From Deinococcus cellulosilyticus NBRC 106333 = KACC 11606 (GTDB taxonomy: Bacteria > Deinococcota > Deinococci > Deinococcales > Deinococcaceae), in NCBI RefSeq assembly GCF_007990775.1, contig NZ_BJXB01000009.1, positions 132,544 through 196,543 on the forward strand: a stretch of DNA of 64,000 bases, written 5' to 3'. Positions 16,771 to 25,917 of the stretch are shown here, one piece after another (position 1 is the stretch's first letter; every line of letters starts with the position of its first letter). The translations under genes and the position numbers were made by a program. The notes under the pieces were generated by a model. That model saw only the letters and a list, made by a program, of their open reading frames with translations. It had not been told where the DNA came from and searched no databases.

Positions 16771-18460
16771 GGGCCACCTCCTCGGGTTCAGTGGGTTCAG
16801 AGTCTTCGGTCTGGGAGAGCTTTTTCAGGCGCTTCATCACGTTGTTGAGGCCACGCCCGAAGTGATCATGCAGGGTGATGTATTCCTTGTAGAGTTCCCG
16901 GTAGACCCTGACGTTTTCTGGATTGGGAATGTACACGTTCTTCTCCAGGCGACCCATCACTTTGGCTGCAGCCCGGATGTCCTCGTACAGTCCTGCAGCC
17001 ACGGCAGCGTGAATGGCGCTCCCGAGGGCAGGGCCCTGTTCACTGGTCACGATGCTGAGCGGAAGCTCGGTCACGTCGGCATAAATCTGCATCAGCATTT
17101 TGTTCTTCTTCAGGCCACCCGCGATGATCAGTTCGGTGACGGGGACCCCGTGCTGTCTGAAATTGTCGATGATCGCTCTGGTCCCGTAAGCCGTCGCTTC
17201 AATCAGGGCCCGGTAAATGTCCGGAGCACGGGTGTGCAGGGTCAGACCCAGAATCAACCCAGAAAGGTTGGCATCCACGAGGTTGCTGCGGTTGCCGTTG
17301 AGCCAGTCCAGTGCGATCAGGCCGTGCTCGCCAGGTTTTTGCTGGGCGGCTTCTCTCTCCAGAATCTGGTGAACGCTCACATGCTCGACCTGAGCCTGCT
17401 CATGGTAACTCGCTGGGACCGCATGCTTCACAAACCAGCCGAAGATGTCCCCCACACCGGACTGTCCAGCTTCATAGCCGTAAAGACCGGGGATGATGCC
17501 CCCATCGACCACCCCACACATGCCAGGGACCTCTTTAAGTTTGTCTCCAAGCAGCATGTGACAGGTGCTGGTGCCCATGATCGCCACCATCTGGCCGGGC
17601 TCGGTGACGGTGGCTGCAGGAACTGCAACGTGTGCATCCACGTTGGCCACAGCTACAGCGATGCCCTCTTTCAGGCCAGTCCACTGTGCAGCCTGAGCAG
17701 AGAGTGTGCCTGCTTTTCCTCCCAGTGGAGAGAGTTCCGTGAGCATCTTCTCTGAAACCACATCCGCAAACTCAGGGTTGAGGGCAGCAAAATACTCTCT
17801 GGAGGGGAAGTGTCCATCCTGGTACATGGCCTTGTAACCTGCAGTGCAAGTGTTGCGGGTTTCCACCCCGGTAAGCTGCCAGACCACCCAGTCTGCAGCC
17901 TCAATCAGTCGATCTGCTGCTTCATACACTTCTGGGGCCTCTTCCAGGATCTGCAGGGCTTTGGCGAAGAACCATTCGCTGCTGATCTTGAAGCCGTATC
18001 TGGGCAGCCATTTTTCGCCCATGCGTGCGGCGGTTTCATTGATGCGGTCTGCGTGCGGCTGGGCAGCGTGGTGCTTCCAGAGTTTCACGAAAGCATGTTT
18101 CTCGCTTTTCAGTTCTGGAAGAAAGCACAGAGGGGTACCCTCCTGGGTGGTGGGGAGCATGGTGCAGGCGGTGAAATCAATCCCGATGCCCACCACATCT
18201 TCTGCGTTCACACCACTGAGTTTCAGGGCTTCTGGAACGGCTTTTCTGAGCACTTCCAGATAATCGTCGGGGTGCTGGAGGGCCCAGTCTGCGGGGAGGT
18301 CTTCCCCAGTGGGCAGCTGGTGATCGATCACACCGTGCGGATAAGGGGTGACTGCAGAGGCCATTTCCTGACCGTCCCGCACCCGAACCACCACAGCGCG
18401 GCCAGATTCGGTGCCATAATCCACACCAATGGTGTACAACTCTTTCAAAGGGTCGCTCAT
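16748..18460 (-). CDS. araB: L-ribulokinase
   Basis: 570 residues, FGGY kinase family. It shows TIGVDYGTESGRAVVV at the N-terminus (the phosphate 1 loop), GIGIDFTACTMLPT, MGTSTCHMLL, and the FGGY-type AGGLKKNKMLMQIYAD near the C-terminus. It phosphorylates L-ribulose. Its ATG overlaps the stop of the upstream dehydrogenase gene as ATGA. The last 23 bases overlap araD. Confidence 0.96.
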   Translation of the reverse strand: MSDPLKELYTIGVDYGTESGRAVVVRVRDGQEMASAVTPYPHGVIDHQLPTGEDLPADWALQHPDDYLEVLRKAVPEALKLSGVNAEDVVGIGIDFTACTMLPTTQEGTPLCFLPELKSEKHAFVKLWKHHAAQPHADRINETAARMGEKWLPRYGFKISSEWFFAKALQILEEAPEVYEAADRLIEAADWVVWQLTGVETRNTCTAGYKAMYQDGHFPSREYFAALNPEFADVVSEKMLTELSPLGGKAGTLSAQAAQWTGLKEGIAVAVANVDAHVAVPAATVTEPGQMVAIMGTSTCHMLLGDKLKEVPGMCGVVDGGIIPGLYGYEAGQSGVGDIFGWFVKHAVPASYHEQAQVEHVSVHQILEREAAQQKPGEHGLIALDWLNGNRSNLVDANLSGLILGLTLHTRAPDIYRALIEATAYGTRAIIDNFRQHGVPVTELIIAGGLKKNKMLMQIYADVTELPLSIVTSEQGPALGSAIHAAVAAGLYEDIRAAAKVMGRLEKNVYIPNPENVRVYRELYKEYITLHDHFGRGLNNVMKRLKKLSQTEDSEPTEPEEVAHAAPTLA

Positions 18461-19503
18461 GGATGCTCCTTGTCGGCGTCCGTCACCCGGACCACCACTT
18501 TGAGGACGTCTGGCAGGAGGTCAGCGTGGGTTTTGAAGGCCTGCTGCACTTCTGCCAGAGGGTAAATGTGAGACACAATCTCTTCAAGCTTGACCTGTCC
18601 GGTCTGGACCAGACGGATGCAGGCAGGGTAGGTGTGCTTCATGCGGCGGGCAAACACCAGGGTCAGGCCTTTTCTGCGGGCCAGGGCGTGTTGCACTTCA
18701 CAGCGGTCATCTCCGGGAATGCCCACCAGCACGAGCCTTGCTCCGGGTCTGCACAGTTCTGCACCCAGTTGCACAGCGCTTCCGGCCCATGCTGCCTCAA
18801 ACACCACGTCATAATCGCCGCTCATGGTGTAAGAGGCTTCATGGGTGTCCGTTGCGCCCCACCCTTCAGCGGCTTTTCTGCGCCATGCCAGGGGTTCAAT
18901 CACGGAAAGCTGGGTCACGCCAGAGAGGGAGAGCAGTTTCGTCAGCAGAAGCCCGATGGGACCTGCGCCAATCACGGCCACCCGGTCTCCCACATCCACC
19001 TGACCCAGGCGCACGGCATGCAGGGCCACCCCCAGGGCTTCGAGAAGGGCTCCGGCATCGTTGCTGACCTCATCCGGGAGGATGAAGCAGTTCTTTGCTG
19101 GAACGGTCAGGGTTTCCTGAAGGGCTCCGTGATGAGGGTACACACCCAGGAAGGTGTGGTGGGGGCACAGGTTGGGGTGCCCTTCCTCACACTGGCGGCA
19201 ATGACCACAGGCCACATGAGGCTCCACCGCCACACGGTCTCCGACCCTGAGGGTCTGGTGGTCACCGGATCGGGTGCCACCTGCCACCTCGATCACCTCT
19301 CCACAGAACTCGTGCCCGAGGATCAGCGGGGTTTTGATGCTGGTGTCCCCGATCCGGTAATCCTGATACATGTGGATGTCGCTGCCGCACACGCCCACAC
19401 TCAGCACCCTGATCCGCACTTCTCCAGTTCTCAGAAGCTGACGCTCAGGGGATGGACCGACCTCGAAAGTCTCAGGGGCGGTCAGGTAGGCAGCCTGGGT
19501 CAT
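18457..19503 (-). CDS. Zinc-dependent medium-chain dehydrogenase
   Basis: 348 residues of the sorbitol/threonine dehydrogenase branch. Catalytic zinc ligands are C39 in GVCGSDIHMY and the GHEFCGE pair; the structural zinc site is CGHCRQCEEGHPNLC; the NAD site is VAVIGAGPIGLLL. It sits between a GH43 gene and araB with four-base overlaps on both sides, so it is co-translated with the arabinose pathway. I infer oxidation of a pentose or pentitol (for example arabinose, arabitol or a side-chain sugar), but the substrate cannot be read. This is an unusual addition to an araBDA operon. Confidence 0.88.
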   Translation of the reverse strand: MTQAAYLTAPETFEVGPSPERQLLRTGEVRIRVLSVGVCGSDIHMYQDYRIGDTSIKTPLILGHEFCGEVIEVAGGTRSGDHQTLRVGDRVAVEPHVACGHCRQCEEGHPNLCPHHTFLGVYPHHGALQETLTVPAKNCFILPDEVSNDAGALLEALGVALHAVRLGQVDVGDRVAVIGAGPIGLLLTKLLSLSGVTQLSVIEPLAWRRKAAEGWGATDTHEASYTMSGDYDVVFEAAWAGSAVQLGAELCRPGARLVLVGIPGDDRCEVQHALARRKGLTLVFARRMKHTYPACIRLVQTGQVKLEEIVSHIYPLAEVQQAFKTHADLLPDVLKVVVRVTDADKEHP

Positions 19504-20510
19504 TGGGAGGCCTCGTAATCCTTGAGGTTCACTTCAGGCCAGCCATTGTCATCCCACTGGAGTTCCGTCACCTGCAGGGTGATGGTGCCCATCAGGTCCC
19601 CGTCGTAGTAGTGGTGGGCCAGCAGGTAGCGGTTGCCATCCTGATACACAGACTGCCCGCCAGGACCCACAAAACGCCCGGTGGTTTCGAGCAGCAGGCT
19701 TCCGCCTCCGTTTGCCAGGTCATTGCCATTCTTGTCGAGGTACGGTCCAGTGATGGATTTCGAGCGGCCCACCATCATCTTGTAGGTGCTGTCCAGACCC
19801 GCGCAGCAGCGGTCAAAGGACACGAACAGGTAGTAATACCCGTCCCGCTCGATCAGGGCAGGAGCTTCGATGGCCCCTCCCCCTCTGGAAGCCAGTTTGT
19901 AGAGCTCCTGGTTGCTTTCCAGCAAGAGGCCCGTTTTGGGGTCCAGTTCACGCATCTTGATGCCGTCCCAGAAGGAACCAAAAGCCAGCCAGGAGCGTCC
20001 ATCGGAGGTGTCCAGTCGTGCAGGATCAATGGCGTTCCAGTTGTCGATGCCGGTCTTGCTGCGCAGCACCATCCCTTTGTCCTCCCACTGGTAATTGGGA
20101 TTTTTGGGGTCCAGGGTGGTGTTGGTCAGCAGGCCCATGGCGCTCTCGTTGGTCCCAAAGTGACTGGCAGCGTAGTACAGGTAGTAAATGCCATCTTTGA
20201 AATACACTTCCGGGGCCCACAGATTGGGCACCACGAAGAGCTCAGGCATGATCCAGTCGGGTTTTTCAGGGAGCACCGTGCCCAGCTTCTCCCAGTTTTT
20301 CAGGTCCTTTGAGGCGCGGATCTGGATGTTGCCGTTGCCGTAATACTCGTCTCCGGTGGAGAACACGTAGTAGGTGTCTCCGTCTTTGTAGAGCCCGGGG
20401 TCGTGGGCTCCGAGGTCTCCAGTCAGTCCCTGCATGTGTCCAATTCCTCCGAGCATGAGTGCGGAAAGCACCCCGAAGATTTTCAAACCCTGTTTCTGCC
20501 ATCCGATCAT
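19500..20510 (-). CDS. Arabinan endo-1,5-alpha-L-arabinosidase, GH43 (exported)
   Basis: 336 residues. The N-terminus has a hydrophobic signal-like segment (LKIFGVLSALMLGGIG), then a GH43 propeller: base Asp in GAHDPGLY, NLWAPEVYF, the WNAIDPA aspartate and acid Glu in GAIEAPALI. It is similar to the catalytic part of the lipoprotein enzyme at 12948 but lacks the lectin domain. It probably acts outside the membrane on linear arabinan. ATG 20510 has GAGGTGATCCCC upstream; a GTG nine bases earlier is possible but has no ribosome site. The stop overlaps the dehydrogenase start. Confidence 0.88.
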   Translation of the reverse strand: MIGWQKQGLKIFGVLSALMLGGIGHMQGLTGDLGAHDPGLYKDGDTYYVFSTGDEYYGNGNIQIRASKDLKNWEKLGTVLPEKPDWIMPELFVVPNLWAPEVYFKDGIYYLYYAASHFGTNESAMGLLTNTTLDPKNPNYQWEDKGMVLRSKTGIDNWNAIDPARLDTSDGRSWLAFGSFWDGIKMRELDPKTGLLLESNQELYKLASRGGGAIEAPALIERDGYYYLFVSFDRCCAGLDSTYKMMVGRSKSITGPYLDKNGNDLANGGGSLLLETTGRFVGPGGQSVYQDGNRYLLAHHYYDGDLMGTITLQVTELQWDDNGWPEVNLKDYEASQ

Positions 20511-20520
20511 GGGGATCACC

Positions 20521-22011
20521 TCAGTAGTCCAGCACCACTGCCGAAAAGGACAGGGCAGGAAGCTTCAGCACGAGTTTGCCGTCTTTGATCTCCCCTGCTT
20601 CAATCGTCTGCAGGGTGAGCTTTTCAGGCTCCTCGAAGGAGTTGTGGGCTTTGGGGTCGCTGCCAGCAAGCTGGTGGGCCACGCGCACGGAAGTGGGAAC
20701 ACGGCCCTGAAAGACGATTTCGGTTTCGAGTTCTTCATCCTGGCTGCGGTTGACCAGAAAAACAGCCCCTTCGTTCTGGCTGGCATCAAAACTGGCACTG
20801 GCATCGAGCAGGTTCACGAGGCCGTGTTTTTTCGTCTCGTACTGGTCGGAGGCCACATGCAGGCTGAGCGCCTGACCAGAAGCGTGTTTGCTGAACACCA
20901 GGAAAGGATAATAGATGGTCTGTTTGAACATGCCATCCCGTCTGGTCATGATGGGAGCGATCACATTGACAACCTGTGCGATGGAGGCCATCTTCAGCAC
21001 ATTGCTGTGCTTCAGGAAGACATTCATCCACTGGGCCACCACCAGCGCATCTTCAAGGTTGTAGACCTCTTCCAGGATGTGGGGGGCCTGCTGCCACTCG
21101 CCGTTGCCGTTCATTTCGCGGTACCAGACGTTCCATTCATCCCAGGAGAGGAACACGTCTTTCTGGCTGCGTTTCTTGGCTTTCACGTAACGGATGGTGG
21201 CGGCCAGGGTTTGCAGGTGGTCTTCGAATTCACGGGTATAGGCGAGGTAACTGGCAGTGTCCTCCTCCCGGTTGCTGGCATAGTAGTGCATCGAGAGGTA
21301 ATCGATCTGGTCCCAGGTCTCTTCCAGCACGATGCGGTCCCACTCGGGGTAGGAGTTCATGAGGCTGGAGGAGGAACCGCAGGCAATCAGTTGAATGGAA
21401 GGATCGATCAGCTTCATGGCCTTTGCAGCCTGCACGGCTTTCTTACTGTAATCCTCTGCAGAAAGCTGTCCCACCTGCCAGGGACCATCCATCTCGTTCC
21501 CCAGACACCAGAACTTCACACCATAAGGTTTTTCAGCACCGTTTTTGATGCGCAGGTCGCTGTAATGGGTGCCGCCTTCGAGGTTGCAGTATTCGACGAT
21601 GTTGGCCGCGTCCTGAATACTTCCGGTGCCCAGGTTCACGGCCATCATGGGTTCGGTTTTCAGTTCAGCGCAGACCTTCATGAATTCATCCGTGCCAAAC
21701 TGGTTGGTTTCGATGCTCCTCCAGGCCAGATCGCGCTTGACCGGGCGGTTTTCCCTGGGGCCAATTCCGTCTTCCCAGTTGTACCCTGACACGAAGTTGC
21801 CCCCGGGGTAACGGATGGAACGGAAATTGAGTTCCTTCAGGGCGTCCATCACATCCCTGCGGATGCCGTTCTCGTCGCTCAGAGGGCTTTGGGGGTCGTA
21901 GATGCCCTCGTAGATGCAGCGGCCCATGTGCTCGGCGAATCCACCAAAGATGTAGTGGCTGATTTCGCTGATGGTTCTGTGGGTGTCAAGAAGAATCTGG
22001 GCTTTTTTCAT
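20521..22011 (-). CDS. Alpha-L-arabinofuranosidase, GH51 (copy 2)
   Basis: 496 residues. The acid/base is E173 in CLGNEMDGPW and the nucleophile is E292 in WDEWNVWY. It resembles the IabF/AbfA intracellular enzymes that degrade imported arabino-oligosaccharides. No signal peptide. It is the first enzyme gene after the transporter and is separated from the exported GH43 by 10 bases. The start is preceded by AAAGGACC. Confidence 0.94.
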   Translation of the reverse strand: MKKAQILLDTHRTISEISHYIFGGFAEHMGRCIYEGIYDPQSPLSDENGIRRDVMDALKELNFRSIRYPGGNFVSGYNWEDGIGPRENRPVKRDLAWRSIETNQFGTDEFMKVCAELKTEPMMAVNLGTGSIQDAANIVEYCNLEGGTHYSDLRIKNGAEKPYGVKFWCLGNEMDGPWQVGQLSAEDYSKKAVQAAKAMKLIDPSIQLIACGSSSSLMNSYPEWDRIVLEETWDQIDYLSMHYYASNREEDTASYLAYTREFEDHLQTLAATIRYVKAKKRSQKDVFLSWDEWNVWYREMNGNGEWQQAPHILEEVYNLEDALVVAQWMNVFLKHSNVLKMASIAQVVNVIAPIMTRRDGMFKQTIYYPFLVFSKHASGQALSLHVASDQYETKKHGLVNLLDASASFDASQNEGAVFLVNRSQDEELETEIVFQGRVPTSVRVAHQLAGSDPKAHNSFEEPEKLTLQTIEAGEIKDGKLVLKLPALSFSAVVLDY

Positions 22012-22090
22012 GGCGGGTCCTTTCAGGAATGGATCAAATCAAAACTTCGCTCTGGTTTTGTGTTTCTCAAAAAAGGAGGGCTTGAGGTTT

Positions 22091-22120
22091 TGCAGGAGCT
22101 CCAGGAGGGGAACTCCTGCA
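22091..22120 (-). terminator. Hairpin between permease and GH51 genes
   Basis: Eight-base stem TGCAGGAG / CTCCTGCA with a 14-base loop. It lacks a T-run. Position inside the operon suggests an attenuator or processing site that lowers enzyme relative to transporter expression (or protects the upstream mRNA). Confidence 0.45.
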
Positions 22121-22142
22121 CAGGAAGGGAAGAAGTGAGGAT

Positions 22143-22997
22143 TTACTCTTTGAGGCCCGTCAGCGTCATGCCCTGTTCGATGTACTTCTGGGCGAAGACG
22201 TACACCAGCAGCACAGGAATGGCGGTGATGGTGGCACCGGCCATCAGTTTGCCGTACTCGATGCCGTAACGCATGGTGAAGTTGCCAATCCCGACGGGCA
22301 GGGTGAGCATGTCGCCGTGCACCATGAATTGCGGCCAGAGGTAGTTGTTCCAGGCCCCCAGGAAGGAGAACACCCCAAGGGTGACCAGGGCCGGAACGGA
22401 CAGGGGGAGCAGGATTCGGAAGAAGATCACCAGGCTGTTCGCGCCGTCCAGACGTGCGGCCTCTTCAAGTTCCACCGGAATCGAGGAGAAGAACTGCCGC
22501 ATCATGAAGACCCCGAACACATTTGCAACACCAGGCCAGATCAACACGTGGTAAGAGTCGATCCAGTTGAAGTCGATCATCATGATGTAGAGCGGAATCA
22601 GGGTGACGATGTTGGGGATCATCATGCTGGCGAGCAGGAACCAGAACCACTGTTCACGGCCTTTGAACTTCATGCGGGCAAAGGGGTAGGCGGTCAGGCA
22701 GGCCACGAACAGGTGGGCCACCGTGTAGGCCACCGAGGTGAAGAGTGAGTTCCAGGCCCACCTCAGGATGTTGGCATCCGGGGTGTTGAGGATGATGTTG
22801 AAGTTCTCCAGGGTGGGGTTGGCCGGGAACCACTGCACAGGCTGGGCAATCGCATCACCGTCTGTTTTGAAGGCGGTGGTGACCATCCAGTACAGGGGGG
22901 CCAGAAAGATCAGGGCCTGAATGCACAGGAGCACGAAACGCAGGGTGTCTTTGGGGAGTCGAAAGCCTGGGGTTTTCTTGGGTGCCTGGACGGTCAT
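22143..22997 (-). CDS. Arabino-oligosaccharide ABC permease, MalG/AraQ-type
   Basis: 284 residues with six predicted membrane segments and the EAA loop LEEAARLDGANSLVIFF. With the neighbouring AraP-like permease and AraN-like binding protein it matches the AraNPQ importer layout of Bacillus subtilis. The ATPase (MsmX-type in that system) is not in this window. It lies one base after the upstream permease gene, so the pair is co-translated. Confidence 0.9.
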   Translation of the reverse strand: MTVQAPKKTPGFRLPKDTLRFVLLCIQALIFLAPLYWMVTTAFKTDGDAIAQPVQWFPANPTLENFNIILNTPDANILRWAWNSLFTSVAYTVAHLFVACLTAYPFARMKFKGREQWFWFLLASMMIPNIVTLIPLYIMMIDFNWIDSYHVLIWPGVANVFGVFMMRQFFSSIPVELEEAARLDGANSLVIFFRILLPLSVPALVTLGVFSFLGAWNNYLWPQFMVHGDMLTLPVGIGNFTMRYGIEYGKLMAGATITAIPVLLVYVFAQKYIEQGMTLTGLKE

Positions 22998-22998
22998 G

Positions 22999-23949
22999 TC
23001 AATTCCCCCTGCTGCGGGTCACGTCTTTGGCCATCATGCGGAACTGGATCACGGTGAAGACCAGCATGATCAGTCCAAACACAAAGGACATGGCGGTGGC
23101 GCTTGAGAACTGGTTGTTGGTGAAGCCTTCCTCGGTGATGTAGTGAATCACCGACTGGGTCGAGCGGCTCGGTCCCCCGTTGGTCATCAGGACGCTCTGG
23201 CCGTACAGGTTGAAGGAGGCCAGCACGGTGGTGACTGCAACAAAGAGGGTGGTGGGTTGCAGGAGGGGCAGGGTGATGTGCCAGAACTTCTGGAATCCGT
23301 TGGCCCCGTCAAGCTCGGCAGCCTCGTAGTAGCTCTGGGAGATGCCACTCATGGCTGCGAGGTACAGGTTCATGTTGAAACCCACTGTCCACCAGATGGT
23401 TGCGATCACGATGGGAAGCCAGACGATGTTCTCGTCGGTCATGTAGTTGATGATCGGGAGGTTGAACACGTCCCGCCGGACCACGTTGACCAGACCGTTG
23501 CCGTTGTCGAAGACCCAGCGCCACAAAATGGCGACCACGGAAACCGAGAGGATGCCAGGAGAGAAGAACACGGTGCGGAAAAACCCTCTGAACAAAATGG
23601 GTTTCTGAAGTTGCACTGCCAGCAGAAGGGCGACCACCACCAGGGCAGGAACGCTCCATGCCACGAAGATGCAGGTGTTGACCACGCTCTTCCAGAAAAA
23701 CTGAGCCTGAATTTTATTGGGGTCAAAAAGGTTGGTGTAGAACTCCAGGCCCACGTAGGGACTGATGGTGTTGAGGGGGTCCCAGCGGTGCATGCTGACC
23801 CACACCCCGTAGCCGATCGGGTAAACGAAGAACACGAAGAACAGAATGGCGTGGGGAACCAGATACAGGTAGGGAACCAGCGGATTGGACTCGTTCAGCG
23901 CGAAGATGCTGCGCTTGGTCGCTGTGGGCTTGGTGGCGGTTTTCAGCAT
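22999..23949 (-). CDS. Arabino-oligosaccharide ABC permease, MalF/AraP-type
   Basis: 316 residues. A hydrophilic N-terminus precedes membrane segments beginning LVPYLYLVPHAILFFVFFVY; the EAA loop reads YYEAAELDGANGFQKFW. It forms the transmembrane channel with the next permease. GGAGGAG lies upstream of the ATG. Second gene of the arabinan operon. Confidence 0.9.
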   Translation of the reverse strand: MLKTATKPTATKRSIFALNESNPLVPYLYLVPHAILFFVFFVYPIGYGVWVSMHRWDPLNTISPYVGLEFYTNLFDPNKIQAQFFWKSVVNTCIFVAWSVPALVVVALLLAVQLQKPILFRGFFRTVFFSPGILSVSVVAILWRWVFDNGNGLVNVVRRDVFNLPIINYMTDENIVWLPIVIATIWWTVGFNMNLYLAAMSGISQSYYEAAELDGANGFQKFWHITLPLLQPTTLFVAVTTVLASFNLYGQSVLMTNGGPSRSTQSVIHYITEEGFTNNQFSSATAMSFVFGLIMLVFTVIQFRMMAKDVTRSRGN

Positions 23950-24020
23950 CCTTCTCCTCCTTCAGGCTCGGGTCCCCTGGGCCAGACTCATCCCAGGGGA
24001 CCTTGCACCTGGCTGGTTTC

Positions 24021-25328
24021 TTAGAGGCCCAGGCTCTGGCGGGCTTCGTTCACGTTCTTCTGGGCTTCTTTCACACCATCATTGAGGGCGTCCTGCACGG
24101 ATTTCTTGCCCAGGATGGCGTTCTCAACGGCCAGGAACATGGCGTTCTGCACCTGATCCACCCAGGGCCATCCGGTGGGGATGTAGATGTTTTTCAGGTT
24201 GTTCTTGATGGGAGCGAAGGGGTTCTTGGCATAACGGGGATCATTGGCAACCGCAGGCTGGGTGGGGAGCGCACCGGATTCGGTGAAAGCCAGCATCTGC
24301 TCCTTGTCGGTCATGAAGCGGATGAATTCCAGAGCAGCGGCGCGTTTGTTGGCGTCATAACTGTCCTTCTGGCGGGGCAGCACGAGGTGGGTGTGGGCGC
24401 CCCATGCGGCGGGTTTGCTGCCCAGTGCAGGGGGGAAGGCAACGCCGAGTTTGATGTTCTTGGCGTCACTGTAGAAGTTGTACATCCAGGCCCCGTTGGT
24501 GTTGAAGCAGCTCTTGCCTCCACGGAAGTCGGCAATGGCGGTGTCGTCGGTGAGTTTGGCAGGTGAGACCTGGTACTTGTTCACGAAATCGACGTAGGTC
24601 TGAATGGCCTTGACGGCTTCAGGGCTGTTGAAGTCAGGGTTGAAGTCCTTGTCTACAGTGTTGCCACCGAAGCTGCGCACTGCACCATATGCAGTGAAGA
24701 GTGCTCCTGCTGCGTTGTGGGACACCCCCCAGCCGTAAGTCGCGAGTTTGGCCTGATCGAATCCGGCTTCACCGGGCTTCTTGCCGTTCTGGTCCACGGT
24801 GCACTTCTGGGCTGCGGCCAGGAACTCCTTGTAGGTCTTGGGCAGCTTCTTGATGCCGTATTTGTCGAGCAGGTTCTGGTTGTAGAACATCACCACAGAC
24901 ACTTGGCTGAAGGGAATCCCGTAGACCTTGCCCTTGGAGGTGCCCCCTGTCCAGAGGTTCTTGTAGTAGTTGCTGGACTTGATGCCCAGTTTTTTGATGT
25001 CCGCAGAGGTGATTTCAGCAACGGCGTTTTTGGCCACGAAGTTGTTGATCACGTTTTCAGTCATGGCAAGCACATCGGGAGCTTTGCCTGCGGCCACCAG
25101 GGGGCCAATTTGCTGGTAGGTGGTGCCCCAGGCCACTGCGCTGGCCTTCACATTGATGTTGGGGTGGCTCTCGTTGAATTTCTTGACGAGGTTTTCCATG
25201 TCAATGCGGTCAGAGGCGGTGTAGCCGTGAATGAAGGTCAGTTCCACTTTCGGTCCGCTGTAGGTGTTTTCGGCGGCGAAGGCGGAGGCACTCAGCAGGC
25301 AGCTCAAAACGATGATGCTTCTTTTCAT
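24021..25328 (-). CDS. Arabino-oligosaccharide ABC transporter binding protein
   Basis: 435 residues. A signal peptide (MKRSIIVLSCLLSASAFA, then AEN) precedes a family 1 solute-binding fold: VELTFIHGYTASD, GKAPDVLAMTENV, YGIPFSQVSVVMFYNQ, and a conserved FNTNGAWMYNF segment. It is the first gene of the arabinan operon and the AraN equivalent. Its promoter carries two copies of the LacI-type operator, so expression is probably induced by arabinose or its oligomers. Substrate assignment is by context. Confidence 0.9.
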   Translation of the reverse strand: MKRSIIVLSCLLSASAFAAENTYSGPKVELTFIHGYTASDRIDMENLVKKFNESHPNINVKASAVAWGTTYQQIGPLVAAGKAPDVLAMTENVINNFVAKNAVAEITSADIKKLGIKSSNYYKNLWTGGTSKGKVYGIPFSQVSVVMFYNQNLLDKYGIKKLPKTYKEFLAAAQKCTVDQNGKKPGEAGFDQAKLATYGWGVSHNAAGALFTAYGAVRSFGGNTVDKDFNPDFNSPEAVKAIQTYVDFVNKYQVSPAKLTDDTAIADFRGGKSCFNTNGAWMYNFYSDAKNIKLGVAFPPALGSKPAAWGAHTHLVLPRQKDSYDANKRAAALEFIRFMTDKEQMLAFTESGALPTQPAVANDPRYAKNPFAPIKNNLKNIYIPTGWPWVDQVQNAMFLAVENAILGKKSVQDALNDGVKEAQKNVNEARQSLGL

Positions 25329-25414
25329 AACTCTCTCTCCTTGGGGTGTGAGGCCACCAGATGAGCATCAAAGGCAAAAAAGACGTTGTGAGGACAGCCT
25401 TCGGGTCTCTCATG

Positions 25415-25428
25415 TGTTAGCGATCACA
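25415..25428 (-). promoter_or_regulatory. LacI-type operator, downstream copy, arabinan operon
   Basis: TGTTAGCGATCACA, a near-palindrome centred on CG. It lies in the leader between the transcription start and the binding-protein gene, 32 bases centre-to-centre from the main operator. Confidence 0.75.
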
Positions 25429-25446
25429 TTGATTGTGGTTTCCTTC

Positions 25447-25489
25447 TGTGAACGATCACAGACTAGCACCTTTCTGGACCCCCTGTCAA
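25447..25489 (-). promoter_or_regulatory. Arabinan operon promoter with overlapping LacI-type operator
   Basis: On the minus strand TTGACA (25484-25489), 18 bases, then TAGTCT (25460-25465). The operator TGTGAACGATCACA occupies 25447-25460, directly after the -10 box and over the expected start site. A bound repressor there would block RNA polymerase. Confidence 0.8.
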
Positions 25490-25737
25490 CAGGATCAGGG
25501 GCACAGGCTTCAGGTGAAGTCTTCATGCATTTCAGAATTGATGGATGCTTTTCCAGACGCATGTCTTTGTTCTGTAAAAGGCAAAAGCCCAGGGCAGGAT
25601 GTTGAAGATGGGGGCTTCATGCACGGGATGTGATGGGCCAGAACTTCAAACATTTGAGTGGAAAAAGGGTGTGATGCGCTGTCACCCATCCACCCCACCA
25701 CAAGGAGGCACATCTGCTTCCTGCTGAAATGCGTTTG

Positions 25738-25762
25738 AAAACCATCTGAAAGATGGTTTTTT
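25738..25762. terminator. Orphan bidirectional terminator-like hairpin
   Basis: Perfect ten-base stem AAAACCATCT / AGATGGTTTT with GAA loop, with T-rich flanks on both strands. The 25329-25917 intergenic region holds no convincing gene besides the promoters, so what this terminates is unclear; it may insulate the divergent promoters. Confidence 0.6.
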
Positions 25763-25799
25763 CTGGACAACTCTGGTCTGAATCCATTTGTGCGCGATC

Positions 25800-25844
25800 T
25801 TGACGAAGCTTCGACAAGCCGTTACAGTTGTGTTATCGCTCACT
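25800..25844 (+). promoter_or_regulatory. lacI-type gene promoter with operator (autoregulation)
   Basis: TTGACG (25800-25805), 17 bases, TACAGT (25823-25828), then a degenerate operator TGTTATCGCTCACT at 25831-25844, in the same position relative to -10 as in the arabinan promoter. This predicts weak autorepression. Confidence 0.65.
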
Positions 25845-25917
25845 TCGCTGTCACATTTTCCAGGTGAGCTGCAACCTGCACAGCAGACGTTCGCAGTGTT
25901 GGTTCACAGGAGCAACC

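Noticed and set aside
14739..17755. Long plus-strand open frames opposite araA and araB
   Set aside because: They are antisense to confidently identified genes, have no recognisable domains and arise from the high-GC codon pattern.
25510..25770. Minus-strand frame of 86 codons in the lacI/arabinan intergenic region
   Set aside because: It overlaps the terminator-like hairpin, lacks a ribosome site and shows no protein-like character.
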